Assembly: GCA_905221605.1 (NCBI GenBank)
Contig: CAJNDS010002308.1
Coordinates: forward strand, 216,001 to 280,000
DNA length: 64,000 nt
Direction: 5' to 3'
Source: Symbiodinium natans
Lineage: Eukaryota; Sar; Dinophyceae; Suessiales; Symbiodiniaceae
The notes under the pieces are model-generated. The model saw only the letters and a program-made list of their open reading frames with translations. It had not been told where the DNA came from and did no database searches. Both the position numbers and the translations under genes were made by a program. Of the stretch, positions 51,848 through 60,835 are shown in pieces. Every line of letters starts with the position of its first letter. The stretch's first letter is position 1.

Positions 51848-52174
51848 TTGGGGACTAGGGTTTGCAAGGGGTCTGGGTCTGTGCTGCACCGCAATAAGGT
51901 GCGCTTTCCCAGAATTTACGTTTGTAGTGCCACTATGGAACTGGGCGTCCCATACACTCTAGTTAGGGTGGGCACGAAGACCCTAAACCCTGGTTCCTGG
52001 ATGCACGAACTGAGGTGCGAAGATCTTGTGGGCTTCTTTTTTTCGACTTATTTTCGGGTTCAGGTTAAGAGCAAAGCACTCGTTGCCTACACCCTGAACT
52101 CTGAAATCTCAAACTCCCAAGCCCCAAGCCAAAGATATCCCCCTGTATATTCCCGTATTAAAGGGGTTCTATAG
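51848..52174 (+). CDS. 108-codon ORF, doubtful
   Basis: Contains NKVRFPRIYVCSATMELGVP and MHELRCEDLVGFFFSTYFRV but also a telomere-derived KTLNP. Could be two exons around a short repeat. Confidence 0.3.
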   Translation: MGTRVCKGSGSVLHRNKVRFPRIYVCSATMELGVPYTLVRVGTKTLNPGSWMHELRCEDLVGFFFSTYFRVQVKSKALVAYTLNSEISNSQAPSQRYPPVYSRIKGVL

Positions 52175-52224
52175 GGCACCCGATTCCCTTGTATCTTCCC
52201 TTTAAGGGATTCTGATTCTTTTAA

Positions 52225-52465
52225 GGCATTGTGTCCCCAAACCCCAAACCCCAAACCCTAAAGCCCAAACCCTAAGCCCCAAACCCCAAACCCTAAACCC
52301 CAAACCCCAAACTCCAAACCCCAAACCCCAAATCTTAAACTCCAAACCCCAAACCCTAAACCCCAAACCCTAAACCTAAACCCCAAACCCTAAACCCTAA
52401 ACCCCAAACTCGAAACCCCAAACTCGAAACCCCAAACCCTAAACCCTAAACCCTAAACCCCAAGC
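52225..52465 (-). repeat. CCCCAAA / CCCTAAA mixed array
   Basis: About 33 units, CCCCAAA in the majority. Confidence 0.9.
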
Positions 52466-52469
52466 ACAG

Positions 52470-52565
52470 CACTCGTGTGGAGCCTCAGGAATGTTCTGGG
52501 CGCCTTTGCCACTGGGCCACGAAAAGGTCCGAAAGGGCCCTGCCGAGGGAGCTCGCGAATTAGGG
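52470..52565 (+). CDS. Candidate internal exon
   Basis: Acceptor AGCACAG, donor GGG|GTTTAGG, 32 codons phase 0. Reads HSCGASGMFWAPLPLGHEKV. Confidence 0.5.
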
Positions 52566-52867
52566 GTTTAGGGTTTAGGGTTTGGTTTAGGGTTTAGGGT
52601 TTAGGGTTTAGGGTTTAGGGTTTAGGGTTTAGGGTTTAGGAGTCGACGGCCCTCAAAACCCTAAACCGGTATATTCTGGGACTAGGGGTCAGAGTTGAGG
52701 GCCCTAAAACCCTAAACCAGCATATTTCTGGTACTCGTTGCAGGGTTTTTTAGCCCTCAGCACCCCCAACCTTGAAACCCTAAACCATCAATCCGCTGGT
52801 TAAAGGGGTACTTTCGGAGGTCGACAGACTCTAGCAGCCCTGAATTAAGGAGCGTTGTTAACACTAA

Positions 52868-52975
52868 GACCGGGAGCAGGCCCTTTTTCCTTTTTTTTAG
52901 GGTTGGGGTTCCCTCATAATCCCCTTTAAACCAAAAAGGGCGCCCTTTGTATTCCTAGGTTACTCCCGGGTCTAG
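52868..52975 (+). mobile_element. Family B element, full length
   Basis: GACCGGGAGCAGGCCC...TACTCCCGGGTCTAG, inverted ends, GA...AG. A short frame DPNSSVWKIP then TAG follows at 52989. Confidence 0.7.
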
Positions 52976-53229
52976 AAAACGAGATAAGGATCCCAACTCG
53001 TCGGTATGGAAGATTCCTTAGGCGCAGGGTATGGGGGGGGGGGTCTTGTCAGGCTCCCGGAGCCCTAAGCCCTAAACCCTGAACCCTGAACCCTAAACCC
53101 TAAACCTGAACCCCTACACCGCTGCCAAGGTTTAGCGTCTCGGGTCGGCTTACGGTTTAGGGTTGGGACAAGTTCTAAGGGACCACGAAACCCTAAACCC
53201 TAAACCCTAAACCCATGAAATGCGACCTG

Positions 53230-53325
53230 CCCTAAACCCTCTAGACTCTAGACTCTCTAGACTCTCTAGACTCTCTAGACTCTCTAGACTCTCTAGACCC
53301 TCTAGACCCTCTAGACCCTCTAAAC
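53230..53325 (+). repeat. CTCTCTAGA nonamer array
   Basis: About ten units of CTCTCTAGA, then CCTCTAGA variants. Confidence 0.95.
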
Positions 53326-53406
53326 CCTGAAACCCTCTAAACACTGTAAACCCTCTAGACCATGAACATCCCTATACCCTAAACCACTAAGCCCTCGAAA
53401 CTCTAG

Positions 53407-53498
53407 CACTGCTGAGGAAGATTTGGGCGCAGTACACAGAGAAGTATGCCGACAACCGGGTGGCCCTGACGCAGGGACGGGTTGAAGCTTTAGCAACG
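53407..53498 (+). CDS. Candidate internal exon, clear coding
   Basis: Acceptor CTCTAG, donor ACG|GTAGGG. Reads LLRKIWAQYTEKYADNRVAL and TQGRVEALAT. Confidence 0.6.
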
Positions 53499-53611
53499 GT
53501 AGGGTAGGGTTTTGGGGGTTAGGGGTTTGGGGTTTAGGGTTTTGGTCGCTGAGGCTCTTTTGACTTAAACCCATCACTCGAACCCTAAACCCTATCTAAA
53601 CACTCCACCAG

Positions 53612-53674
53612 CCCCTGCAACACGATACCCGTGGCTTAGGGCTCATCCAGGGAGTCATATGCTCGGACCCCTGA
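53612..53674 (+). CDS. Candidate exon before a family M element
   Basis: Acceptor CCACCAG. Reads PLQHDTRGLGLIQGVICS; TGA lies inside GGACCCCTGAGG of the element, so the exon likely ends at CTCG|GACCCC (GA donor). Confidence 0.35.
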   Translation, partial: PLQHDTRGLGLIQGVICSDP

Positions 53675-53825
53675 GGTTGTACGCCCTAAACCTTAAACCC
53701 TAAACCCTAAACCCTAAACCCTAAACCCTAAACCCTAAACCCCCGCATTTGGCCCTTTAGACTCCCTCAGGAATCTTTCAACAGGGTCCCCCAAAACCCA
53801 AGGGTGGCACCTTAAGGGTCCAAGG
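53660..53825 (+). mobile_element. Family M element with inserted CCCTAAA array
   Basis: GCTCGGACCCCTGAGGTTGT, then eight CCCTAAA units, then the 3' part ending ACCTTAAGGGTCC. Copies 4063 and 38996 have no array there. Confidence 0.65.
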
Positions 53826-53977
53826 GATTACAGGGTCGTAGGGTTTAGGGTTTAGGGTTTAGGTAAAGTCCCCTGGGCTTAGGGCTTAGGGTGTAGGCTC
53901 CATTGTCCTGCAGGTGTCAGCGCTGAGAGCTTCAGGGCTTCTAGTTCAGCGTTTAGGGCTTCGGGGCCTGCAGGGCT

Positions 53978-54010
53978 TTGAGTTTTTTTTTTTTTTTTGG
54001 GGGGGGGGGG
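53978..54010 (+). repeat. T-run then G-run
   Basis: About 16 T then 12 G. Confidence 0.9.
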
Positions 54011-54139
54011 CACGGGCTTCGTTAGGGTTTGGGGGATGAAGTTCTACGGTTTTGGGGCATAGCTTCTATAGGGTTTGGGCTTCAAGTTTTCGTGCTTCAG
54101 GGCTCATTTCTGGACCAGCTTCTGAGAGTTGCGCTTTGG

Positions 54140-54270
54140 AGCATGTACCCTTGCGGTGCTTCCGGGGTTCTTTGGGGGCTATTATAGGTACATGGGGATT
54201 CTATAAGGTATTTATAAGGGGTTATATAGGGGAAGAAGATTCCGAGTCCCTCCTAGGGGTCCCTTCTTAC
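54140..54270 (+). mobile_element. Element shared with 35190-35310
   Basis: GGGGCTAT-ATA-GGTACATGGGG, GGGTTATATAGGGGAA and GATTCCGA blocks occur in the same order at both sites. Confidence 0.5.
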
Positions 54271-54467
54271 ACCACTTAACTGTTGGCATGCTGCGCATCC
54301 CTAGCACCCCGAAAACCCACTGGCAGCTGGTCCCTAAACCCTAAACCCTAAACCCCAAACCCCTAACCCCTAAACCCTAAGCCTAAACCCTAAACCCTAA
54401 ACCCTAAGCCTAAACCCTAAACCCTAAACCCCAACCCTAAACCCTAAACCCTAAACCGCACTGACAG

Positions 54468-54558
54468 ATGGTCGTGCTGGACTCCCACTTTCAAACGCCG
54501 CACCTGGTCAGATTGAAGGGCTTACGCTACCCCGAAGGGTACCCACAAGGAAAGCCAG
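54468..54558 (+). CDS. Candidate internal exon
   Basis: Acceptor TGACAG, donor CAG|GTTTAGG. Reads MVVLDSHFQTPHLVRLKGLR. Confidence 0.5.
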
Positions 54559-54822
54559 GTTTAGGGTTTAGGGTTTTAGGGTTTAGGGTTTAGGGTTTAG
54601 GGGACGTCGGAGAGTTTAGGGTTTATAGCTTTCAGGAATTGAGCTTTACAGGGTTTTTAGGGATGATGGAGTGTAAAGGTTTTATATGGCTTGCAGGGTT
54701 TATAGGGTTCATAGGGTTCAGGGCTCCCTTTGCAGTTTGTCGGCAGTCTCAGTGAAGGGTGTGCAAATACACAGACAACAGAAGCTTATAGGGTTTTCCA
54801 ACTTTCAAAAGAAGGGTTCTAG

Positions 54823-54900
54823 CCCAGAAGCCCGAGGCCATATGCCAAAGAACTGCCCAGGAGATTCGGGACTTGAATCTCACCGAGGTTTCCTACCCCC
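54823..54900 (+). CDS. Candidate exon
   Basis: After TTCTAG. Reads EARGHMPKNCPGDSGLESHR. Confidence 0.35.
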
Positions 54901-54904
54901 TAAA

Positions 54905-55500
54905 CCCTGAGTTTCGGGATACAGGGTTTACTTTCTGGGCCTTGAGGCCAGGTCTGTGATTTCGAAAAGGCACACACCGATGATAGCAACCGACCCGCTT
55001 GAGTTAGAGTTCCGGCAATTAAATGACCAACCTACATAAAGGACATCTCCACTCTGACTCTAGGCCCCTTTCAAGGCTACCTGTTTCTTGGCATGTCTCT
55101 ACAGGCGAGGCGGGAGTAGGGCAACTCCCTTCCCTCATGCCCTGCAAACAGAAGAATAACAAGAATAAGAGAGAGCTTGTTGCAAGGGACCCTTCTCCAA
55201 ACCTCAACACCCAAGTCTTCACAGCCCGTGCGGTATGTGCACCGTAAATACCCTCGCCAGCAACTCCTACTCGAAGTCATATTACTCAAAAGCTTTCATG
55301 GGGCTCCCGTACGAGAAATGTTTCTTCGGTCAGGGGTTTATGTGGGTGGTTGTCATGATCCCCTGTGGGGTACCGTAAATAATAGGTGCCGTATTATAGT
55401 AGAGATCCAAGAAGGGACCATCGTTTTTGACAACCACTCATGTGGATTTTGGGGTGCGGGATTCCAGCGTCCTTGTGGATTCTCTTCGACTCAGGGTAGG
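54905..55500 (+). CDS. Array-free stretch with a long ORF (55177-55500)
   Basis: The longest telomere-free run in the right half. The forward frame from 55177 reads KYPRQQLLLEVILLKSFHGA and RCRIIVEIQEGTIVFDNHSC, about 108 codons before repeat. Unknown; minus ORFs overlap its first half. Confidence 0.35.
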
Positions 55501-55502
55501 GT

Positions 55503-55652
55503 TACCCTAAACCCTAAGCCCTAAACCCTAAAGCCTAAACCCTAAACCCTAAACCCTAAACCCTAAACCCTAAACCCTAAACCCTAAACCCTAAACCCTA
55601 AACCCTAAACCCTAAACCCTAAACCCTAAACCCTAAACCCTAAACCCTACCC
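55503..55652 (-). repeat. CCCTAAA array
   Basis: Twenty-one heptamers, the last 15 perfect. Confidence 0.97.
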
Positions 55653-55662
55653 CCGTCACGAG

Positions 55663-55733
55663 GCCAAACGCAGGGCACATTGGGGGCTCGTCCAAGCCCT
55701 CCACCGAAAACGCCTACACCCCCTCAACAGCAA
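55663..55733 (+). CDS. Candidate exon between two long arrays
   Basis: Acceptor TCACGAG. Reads AKRRAHWGLVQALHRKRLHP. Confidence 0.4.
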
Positions 55734-55857
55734 CCCTAAACCCTAAACCCTAAACCCTAAACCCTAAACCCTAAACCCTAAACCCTAAACCCTAAACCCT
55801 AAACCCTAAACCCTAAACCCTAAACCCTAAACCCTAAACCCTAAACCCTAAACCCTT
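55733..55857 (-). repeat. CCCTAAA array, perfect
   Basis: Seventeen perfect units. Confidence 0.97.
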
Positions 55858-55863
55858 GCCAAG

Positions 55864-55930
55864 GCATACTGCCCCAAGCTTGAAAGACATGGGAATCAAT
55901 GCCAAGGCCGGCTAGCACCTGGCATTCAGG
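55864..55930 (+). CDS. Candidate internal exon
   Basis: Acceptor TGCCAAG, donor CAGG|GTTTGG. Reads AYCPKLERHGNQCQGRLAPG. Confidence 0.45.
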
Positions 55931-56350
55931 GTTTGGGGTTTTGTTTAGGGTTTGGGGTTTGGGGTTTGGGGTTCGGGGTGTGGGGTTTAGGGTTTAGGGT
56001 TGCTTTGTGGTATTGCTGCAGCCTTGGCCCCAGTTACAGGTTTGGTTTTTTAGTTTTGTTTGTTTGCTGTTATTTTTCTTGGGGGGGGGGGGGGGGGGAA
56101 GGTTCCTGTGCTTCGCAGTAAAGGCCGCTAGAAGTAGGAGTACGCCAAGACGAGTTTAGGGTTCTGGGAGCTTAGGGAGCATAGGGTTGTCGAGGTATAG
56201 GCAGGAGGGTTTGGGTTCAGGCCTTAGGGTTTTGCGCCTAGCGTACTCACAGATTCTTACCCTAAACCCAGAAGCCTAAAACCCTAAAACCCAAATCCTA
56301 AACCCTAAACTCTCACTGGGCCGCACAGGTCCCGCAAGAGAGCTCGGTAG

Positions 56351-56635
56351 ATGGCAGTTGACATAGTTGAAGCACCCCCCCCCCCCCCCCCAACGTCGTG
56401 TAAGGTTTCACAGTCACAGTGGATCTGCCTGCGTTGTAGGATCTCAAGGGACCAAGTGTGGGATTTAGGGTGGTTCCCAGACGGCAAGGTGAGCATTAAA
56501 ATCTGCCGGCGAATCGAGTCTAAACATCACGGAATGAGACCTTAATTGCCCCGGATTTTTGGATCTTCATTGGTGCAGGCCTTTCGTGTGATCCTGTGCT
56601 GCCGAAAAGAACTACTTGACATTGTTGTATCTTGA
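56351..56635 (+). CDS. Small two-exon gene or 3' end
   Basis: Exon 56351-56488 starts ATG after TCGGTAG, has a proline run from a poly-C tract, and reads WICLRCRISRDQVWDLGWFP; exon 56579-56635 reads AFRVILCCRKELLDIVVS then TGA. Intron 56489-56578 is GTGAGC...GTGCAG, in phase and free of telomere repeat. If ATG is the start the protein has 64 residues. Function unknown. Confidence 0.5.
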
Positions 56636-56929
56636 ATGTTCTGGGTTCCTAAACCCTTAGCCCTCAACCCTAAACCCTAACCCCTAACCCCTACACCCCT
56701 GAGCCTAGAGAAACTTTGACACTTTGTCTCGGAGGGCTGCTGATACGCCTGGATTGAATCGTAAGGTTGGTGTTCCCTGTGCCTGAAACCCGAAACGGCT
56801 CAGAGAGCCCCTATAGCCTAAACCCGAAATCCTCAACCTACGCCCTATGGCACTCTAATTCGAACTTAAGGTATGTGAACCCTGAACCCGAAACCCTAAA
56901 CCCGAAAGGGGCTTTCTGTTTGCTGAGAC

Positions 56930-57058
56930 ATGGGCAGGGTTCAGGGGTCGTCAATGCAGGACGGCTACCGGATCAAGGGCGTGGCCATCAGGAGCCAGGT
57001 CCTCCGCGACGTCGCGCAACTGTATCTGGGCATCATCACCGGTCCCCAAGAGCTTTGA
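56930..57058 (+). CDS. Candidate terminal exon
   Basis: Reads YRIKGVAIRSQVLRDVAQLY and ends ITGPQEL then TGA. Either starts at ATG 56930 or at TTCAG|GGG 56945. A family D element follows 16 bp later. Confidence 0.5.
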   Translation: MGRVQGSSMQDGYRIKGVAIRSQVLRDVAQLYLGIITGPQEL

Positions 57059-57073
57059 GAACTGGAACCCTAC

Positions 57074-57197
57074 CCTAAGGGTCCATGTACTTTACTATAA
57101 CATATATATATATATATATACATGGGCCTCAAAGTCCTTATATAGGAAGTACTTGAAGGCCCAAGTATTCCCTATTTAGGTACATGGACCCTTAAAG
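57074..57197 (-). mobile_element. Family D element, reversed, with AT microsatellite
   Basis: GGGTCCATGTAC and GTACATGGACCC at the ends; the core is the reverse of 30355; an (AT)n run sits near the left end. Confidence 0.8.
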
Positions 57198-57291
57198 CTA
57201 CACCTCGCATGATTGTTTTACTGTCGAAATATTTATTTAAAAAAATGGCGCCCTGAACCCTATAACCCTCAAATCTTCACCCGTGAACTAG

Positions 57292-57391
57292 AAAACCCTT
57301 CCAACTGAAACCAACGCGTGAACGGCGAGCCCTGCAGACACTTCGGGGTGTTGAGATTTTTGAGCGGTTCGTCTTGCGATGTCACCTTTGG
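57292..57391 (+). CDS. Candidate internal exon
   Basis: Acceptor GAACTAG, donor TGG|GTACGT. Reads RERRALQTLRGVEIFERFVL. Confidence 0.5.
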
Positions 57392-57426
57392 GTACGTAGC
57401 TTCGCTTCGAGGGTTGAGGGTTGAGG

Positions 57427-57545
57427 ATTGGGTTTAGGGTTTAGGGTTTAGGGTTTAGGGTCTAGGGTTTAGGGTTTGGGGTTTGGGGTTTAGGGTTTAG
57501 GGTTTAGGGTTTAGGGTTTAGGGTTTAGGGTTTAGGGTTTAGGGT
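57427..57545 (+). repeat. TTTAGGG array
   Basis: Sixteen units with one TCTAGGG and TTTGGGG variants. Confidence 0.95.
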
Positions 57546-57551
57546 CCCAAG

Positions 57552-57861
57552 GTGTTTTCTTTCCTAAAGTACAAGTGATGCCTGGCTGCTTCTTCTCCCT
57601 GCCTCTTTTTGTTCGGCGCACGCAGTGTACCTTCTATCTGGGCTTGATTTGGAAGGAGTATAGACGATCTATGGGCCCTGTCCGATGCAGCCCTACCCGA
57701 AGGGTCCATGTACCTAAACAGGGAATACATGGGCCTTAAAGTACTTCCTATATGGACTTTTTGGCCCAAGTATCTAATAAGCCGCTGTGGCTACCGAATC
57801 CGCCACATGAGGGATCACTGATGCCTGGGTACATGTTTCATTATTTGGCCTCTGAGACGTG
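57552..57861 (+). CDS. Two exons joined across a family D introner
   Basis: Exon 57552-57703 reads CFFSLPLFVRRTQCTFYLGL and KEYRRSMGPVRCSPTRR; exon 57782-57861 reads PLWLPNPPHEGSLMPGYMFH. Removing 57704-57781 (GTCCAT...AATAAG) keeps phase 0. Donor of the second is TG|GTCTAA. Unknown protein. A minus ORF overlaps. Confidence 0.6.
57704..57781 (+). mobile_element. Introner, family D, 78 bp
   Basis: GTCCATGTACCTAAACAGGG, core ATGGGCCTTAAAGTACTTCC, ends CTAATAAG. The exact intron between two in-phase exons. Confidence 0.8.
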
Positions 57862-58174
57862 GTCTAATACACCTAAACCCTAAACACCTAAACCCTGAAC
57901 CTCAAAGCCCTAAACCCCTACCCAGACCCAAAACCTATACTGGGCCCGTGACCTTCTTGGGGAGAATGGGGAAGCCTCAGAGGTAAACATACGATTCAGA
58001 AACCCTGAACCTCAAAGCCTGAGGCCCTTACTGAAGCGGTTTAGGGTTAAGTTTACGGTTAAGGGCTTAGGCCCCTAAACCCTAAACCCTTTACACCCTG
58101 ACCCTAAACCTCAAAACACCCCTATTGTCCGAAGCGCCAAAACCCCAGCGCGCTAAAATCCCAAAGCGCTGAAG

Positions 58175-58225
58175 CTCGATGATCCCGATGCGATGTTTGG
58201 GCCCAAGCTCTACCTCACGTTTTAA
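58175..58225 (+). CDS. Candidate terminal exon
   Basis: After GCTGAAG. Reads LDDPDAMFGPKLYLTF then TAA. Confidence 0.4.
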   Translation, partial: LDDPDAMFGPKLYLTF

Positions 58226-58393
58226 CTCAGGGTTTAGGGATTGGGGTTTAGGGTTTAGGGTTAAGCCTTACACCTATTGAGCCCTATAAGCCCTAATCTT
58301 CAAAGAGACCTCCCTGGATTGGTTCCTTGCTGATGAATGCTGCTCGGGGTTTAGGGTTTAGGGTTTAGGGTTTAGGGTTTCTTTCTTCCGACG

Positions 58394-58683
58394 ATGGCCC
58401 GCTTGCTCTTCTTGCTTCTGGCTTGGGCACACGCTGCGAGCACCGAGACGGAGGACTTACGGTTGGTTAGCAGGGAATGAGGGAATGAGGGCCCTACATA
58501 TGCCCTTTAAGGGATTCTAGAAGGCACCTCTTTCTCCGATGTATACCCTTTAAGAGATTCTAGAAGGTACCCCTTTCCCCCCCATGCCCTACTAACCAGC
58601 AGTCAGAGGAATGTCCGTTGCTGCAGACCGCGGTGCACAAGGAGGAGGATGGGATGGGGTGGGAGGGGATTTCAGGGTGTTGG
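58394..58683 (+). CDS. 5' end of a secreted protein, two exons
   Basis: Exon 58394-58474 begins ATG with MARLLFLLLAWAHAASTETE, a clear signal peptide; exon 58603-58683 (after TACTAACCAGCAG) reads CPLLQTAVHKEEDGMGWEGI. Joined in phase if the donor is AGG|GAATGA, a GA-AG intron holding two 42-bp tandem units. A further exon (VERAQELGCRAEG) may start at 58744 in phase. Confidence 0.6.
58480..58590 (+). repeat. Tandem 42-bp unit inside the intron
   Basis: CCCTTTAAGGGATTCTAGAA and CCCTTTAAGAGATTCTAGAA, each followed by GG-ACC and a pyrimidine run. A relative is at 52138-52225. Confidence 0.75.
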
Positions 58684-58900
58684 GTGCTGAACCCTAAACC
58701 CGCAACCCTAACCCTAAACCCTAAACCCTCAACCCTATTTAAGGTTGAGAGGGCTCAGGAGTTGGGATGTCGCGCTGAGGGCTTAGGGCTAAGGGGTGGC
58801 TTTTGGTTTAAGGGTGTGAAGTTTTGAGGTTCAGGGACTCAGGGTAGGGTTCCCCTAAACCCTAAGCCCTAAACCCTAAGCCCTAAACCCTAAATTTAAG

Positions 58901-58942
58901 AGCCTCCGGCTCAAGCCGCCGACCCCGCTGGAGCATAGTTGA
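58901..58942 (+). CDS. Candidate short terminal exon
   Basis: After ATTTAAG. Reads SLRLKPPTPLEHS then TGA. Confidence 0.3.
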   Translation, partial: SLRLKPPTPLEHS

Positions 58943-59111
58943 AAGGTCTAAACCCGCTCGTCGGCTGAAAGGATGCTTTCCTCATCGGGGGGGTAGGCCC
59001 ATCCAACACGCCGCCAGGGTCGGCGGACCCTAAACCCTAAACCCTAAACCCTAAACCCTAAACCCTAAACCCTAAACCCTAAACCCTAAACCCTCTGGAG
59101 TAGATCACAAG

Positions 59112-59211
59112 GAGGGCAGGTGGGGATGAGATTCGAGGGCTCTTTTTGGCCTGCATGGGGGGCTTACATGAGCTATTGGGTTTCCTGATCCCCCAACTGT
59201 GCTATACTAGG
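59112..59211 (+). CDS. Candidate internal exon with hydrophobic segment
   Basis: Acceptor TCACAAG, donor AGG|GTACTA. Reads GLFLACMGGLHELLGFLIPQ, likely membrane or amphipathic helix. Confidence 0.5.
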
Positions 59212-59314
59212 GTACTAGGGGTTGCAGTTCGGGTTTAGGCTTTCGGGTTTCGGGTTTCGGGTTTCGGGTTTCGAGCCTAACAGAGATTTCCCATACCAAG
59301 AGCTGGCATGAACA

Positions 59315-59500
59315 GTGCCATGGTGTGGATTAAGGGCGAGAGATGACTGCACAGGCCAGCGCTTTAAGATTCGGGACCAGTGTGTAAGGTGGACAGTGTG
59401 TAAGGTCGCGTCAGATCTGATCCGGTTGCCGTTGCTCCTGCCAAGTCGGAGGAAATCGGAAGGTTTCGACCAGTGTGTGGGCCGGGCCCTGAGACCTTGA
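59315..59500 (+). CDS. Candidate exon, basic protein
   Basis: Reads QRFKIRDQCVRWTVCKVASD and LIRLPLLLPSRRKSEGFDQC to TGA. A 125-codon minus ORF (59364-59741) overlaps but passes through telomere-derived GLGFRV; strand not certain. Confidence 0.4.
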   Translation: MPWCGLRARDDCTGQRFKIRDQCVRWTVCKVASDLIRLPLLLPSRRKSEGFDQCVGRALRP

Positions 59501-59781
59501 ACTTTATGACCCTAAACCCTAAACCAACGTTTTCATGCCCGCGAAAGATACATGAGGAATCCACGAGGGCGGCCGTTCCAGATTTACACTCATTAACACT
59601 GCTGCTAGGCTTCCTTTGGAGCAAGTATGGCCTTTGACCCAAGTTTACTTGGCCCAAAGTGCAACGTTTAGAGTTTTGATGGCTTGAGGGGCTTCGGGGG
59701 TGCTGTAAGACGTCTTGAAGCCTGGGTAGCACGTGGGCCAAACAGTAGGGCGCTGTGACTTCTAAACTCCAATCTCCTAAG

Positions 59782-60061
59782 CCACAGTGCGTCTCACCTG
59801 CACACTGCGCCGTGAAACTGGAAGCCAGACTGGCAAACTCAGCGCCCCCGGTGCTTGCGGCAAGTTCACGGCCCTTGCGTTCCGCGGGGAAGGTTCCCCT
59901 GCCCGAGAGCTGCCCACCGTCACGGCGTGCATATCCTAGTTATTGGCTTGGGACAATTTCCGGCCCTAGTAGATAGAACTTAAGCACTGTTCTCTTAGCA
60001 GAGAAGCCGGGAAGTCGTGGCCTCCCTCAAAAGGGCAAATTATATTGAGAAGGATAGAAAG
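59782..60061 (+). CDS. Two exons with an ordinary intron
   Basis: Exon 59782-59892 (after TCCTAAG) reads CVSPAHCAVKLEARLANSAP and on; exon 60002-60061 (after TTAGCAG) reads RSREVVASLKRANYIEKDRK. Intron GTTCCC...AG, 109 bp, no telomere repeat; phase 0 throughout. Next donor AAG|GTGCCT. Confidence 0.55.
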
Positions 60062-60302
60062 GTGCCTGGTTCCAAACCCGTAAAACTCCAACCCTAAACC
60101 CTAGAATTCCCTAGGATCAACCGGTAGGTCAAACGGAGCTTATATAGGGTTCGTTCAGGGTCTAGTTCAAGGTTTTAGGGTCAAAGGGCGTACAAGTAGG
60201 GGCCCTCAAGTTATAAGAAGGGTTATAAGGGCCCGAAAGTGTCGCATGTAGCAGCTTTATGCCCCAAGCATATACGCCCTCTCAGTCTTCCTATACCCTA
60301 AG

Positions 60303-60371
60303 CCCCTGGAGCCTACCTTGCACAATCTGGCGAACGCAGAACTGACATGCACAAACTTAACCCCTGGACAC
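60303..60371 (+). CDS. Candidate exon
   Basis: Reads PTLHNLANAELTCTNLTPGH before donor CAC|GTGAGC. Confidence 0.4.
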
Positions 60372-60536
60372 GTGAGCCCTTTCAGTGCTGCGGTCTAGGG
60401 TTCAGGGTTTCAGGGGTTAGGGTTCTCAGGTTTTAGGGGTTAAGGTTTCTGGTTATGCCGTTTAGGGGGGCGCCGCGGTAGCCTCAACACACCAAGCTAA
60501 CCTTAAACCCTAAACCTTAAAACCCTAAACCCGAAG

Positions 60537-60620
60537 GCGGATGTGGATGAAGCCATTCCTGCAGGGAGGATGGACGGGTTGGACACTCGGATGCATCGTA
60601 CTGCATGGGTGGTGCTCTGA
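60537..60620 (+). CDS. Candidate exon, possibly terminal
   Basis: Acceptor CCGAAG. Reads DEAIPAGRMDGLDTRMHRTA and ends WVVL then TGA (or GA donor). Confidence 0.45.
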   Translation, partial: ADVDEAIPAGRMDGLDTRMHRTAWVVL

Positions 60621-60788
60621 GTTTGGGGTTTAGGGTTTAGCGTTTAGGGCTTAGGGTTTCTGAGTTTGGGGGTCCGTCTGGGCTCCTTATGTCGTACGGC
60701 ACAGCTATGAGGACCAAAAGGGGCCCGAATTTAGAGAACAAACCTTAAACCGTCATCCCTACACCTTACTAAGGGTTCGACTTCCTAG

Positions 60789-60835
60789 GGGCCATGTCCT
60801 TACAAACCCGAAGCCCTGTGGGACCTGGAAGAAAG
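60789..60835 (+). CDS. Candidate internal exon
   Basis: Acceptor CTTCCTAG, donor AAG|GTAAGC (strong). Reads AMSLQTRSPVGPGRK. A possible start MKAPSKKQKAIG lies 20 bp on. Confidence 0.4.

Noticed and set aside
59364-59741. 125-codon minus ORF
   Set aside because: It runs through telomere repeat (GLGFRV) in its middle; forward frames in each half look at least as good.
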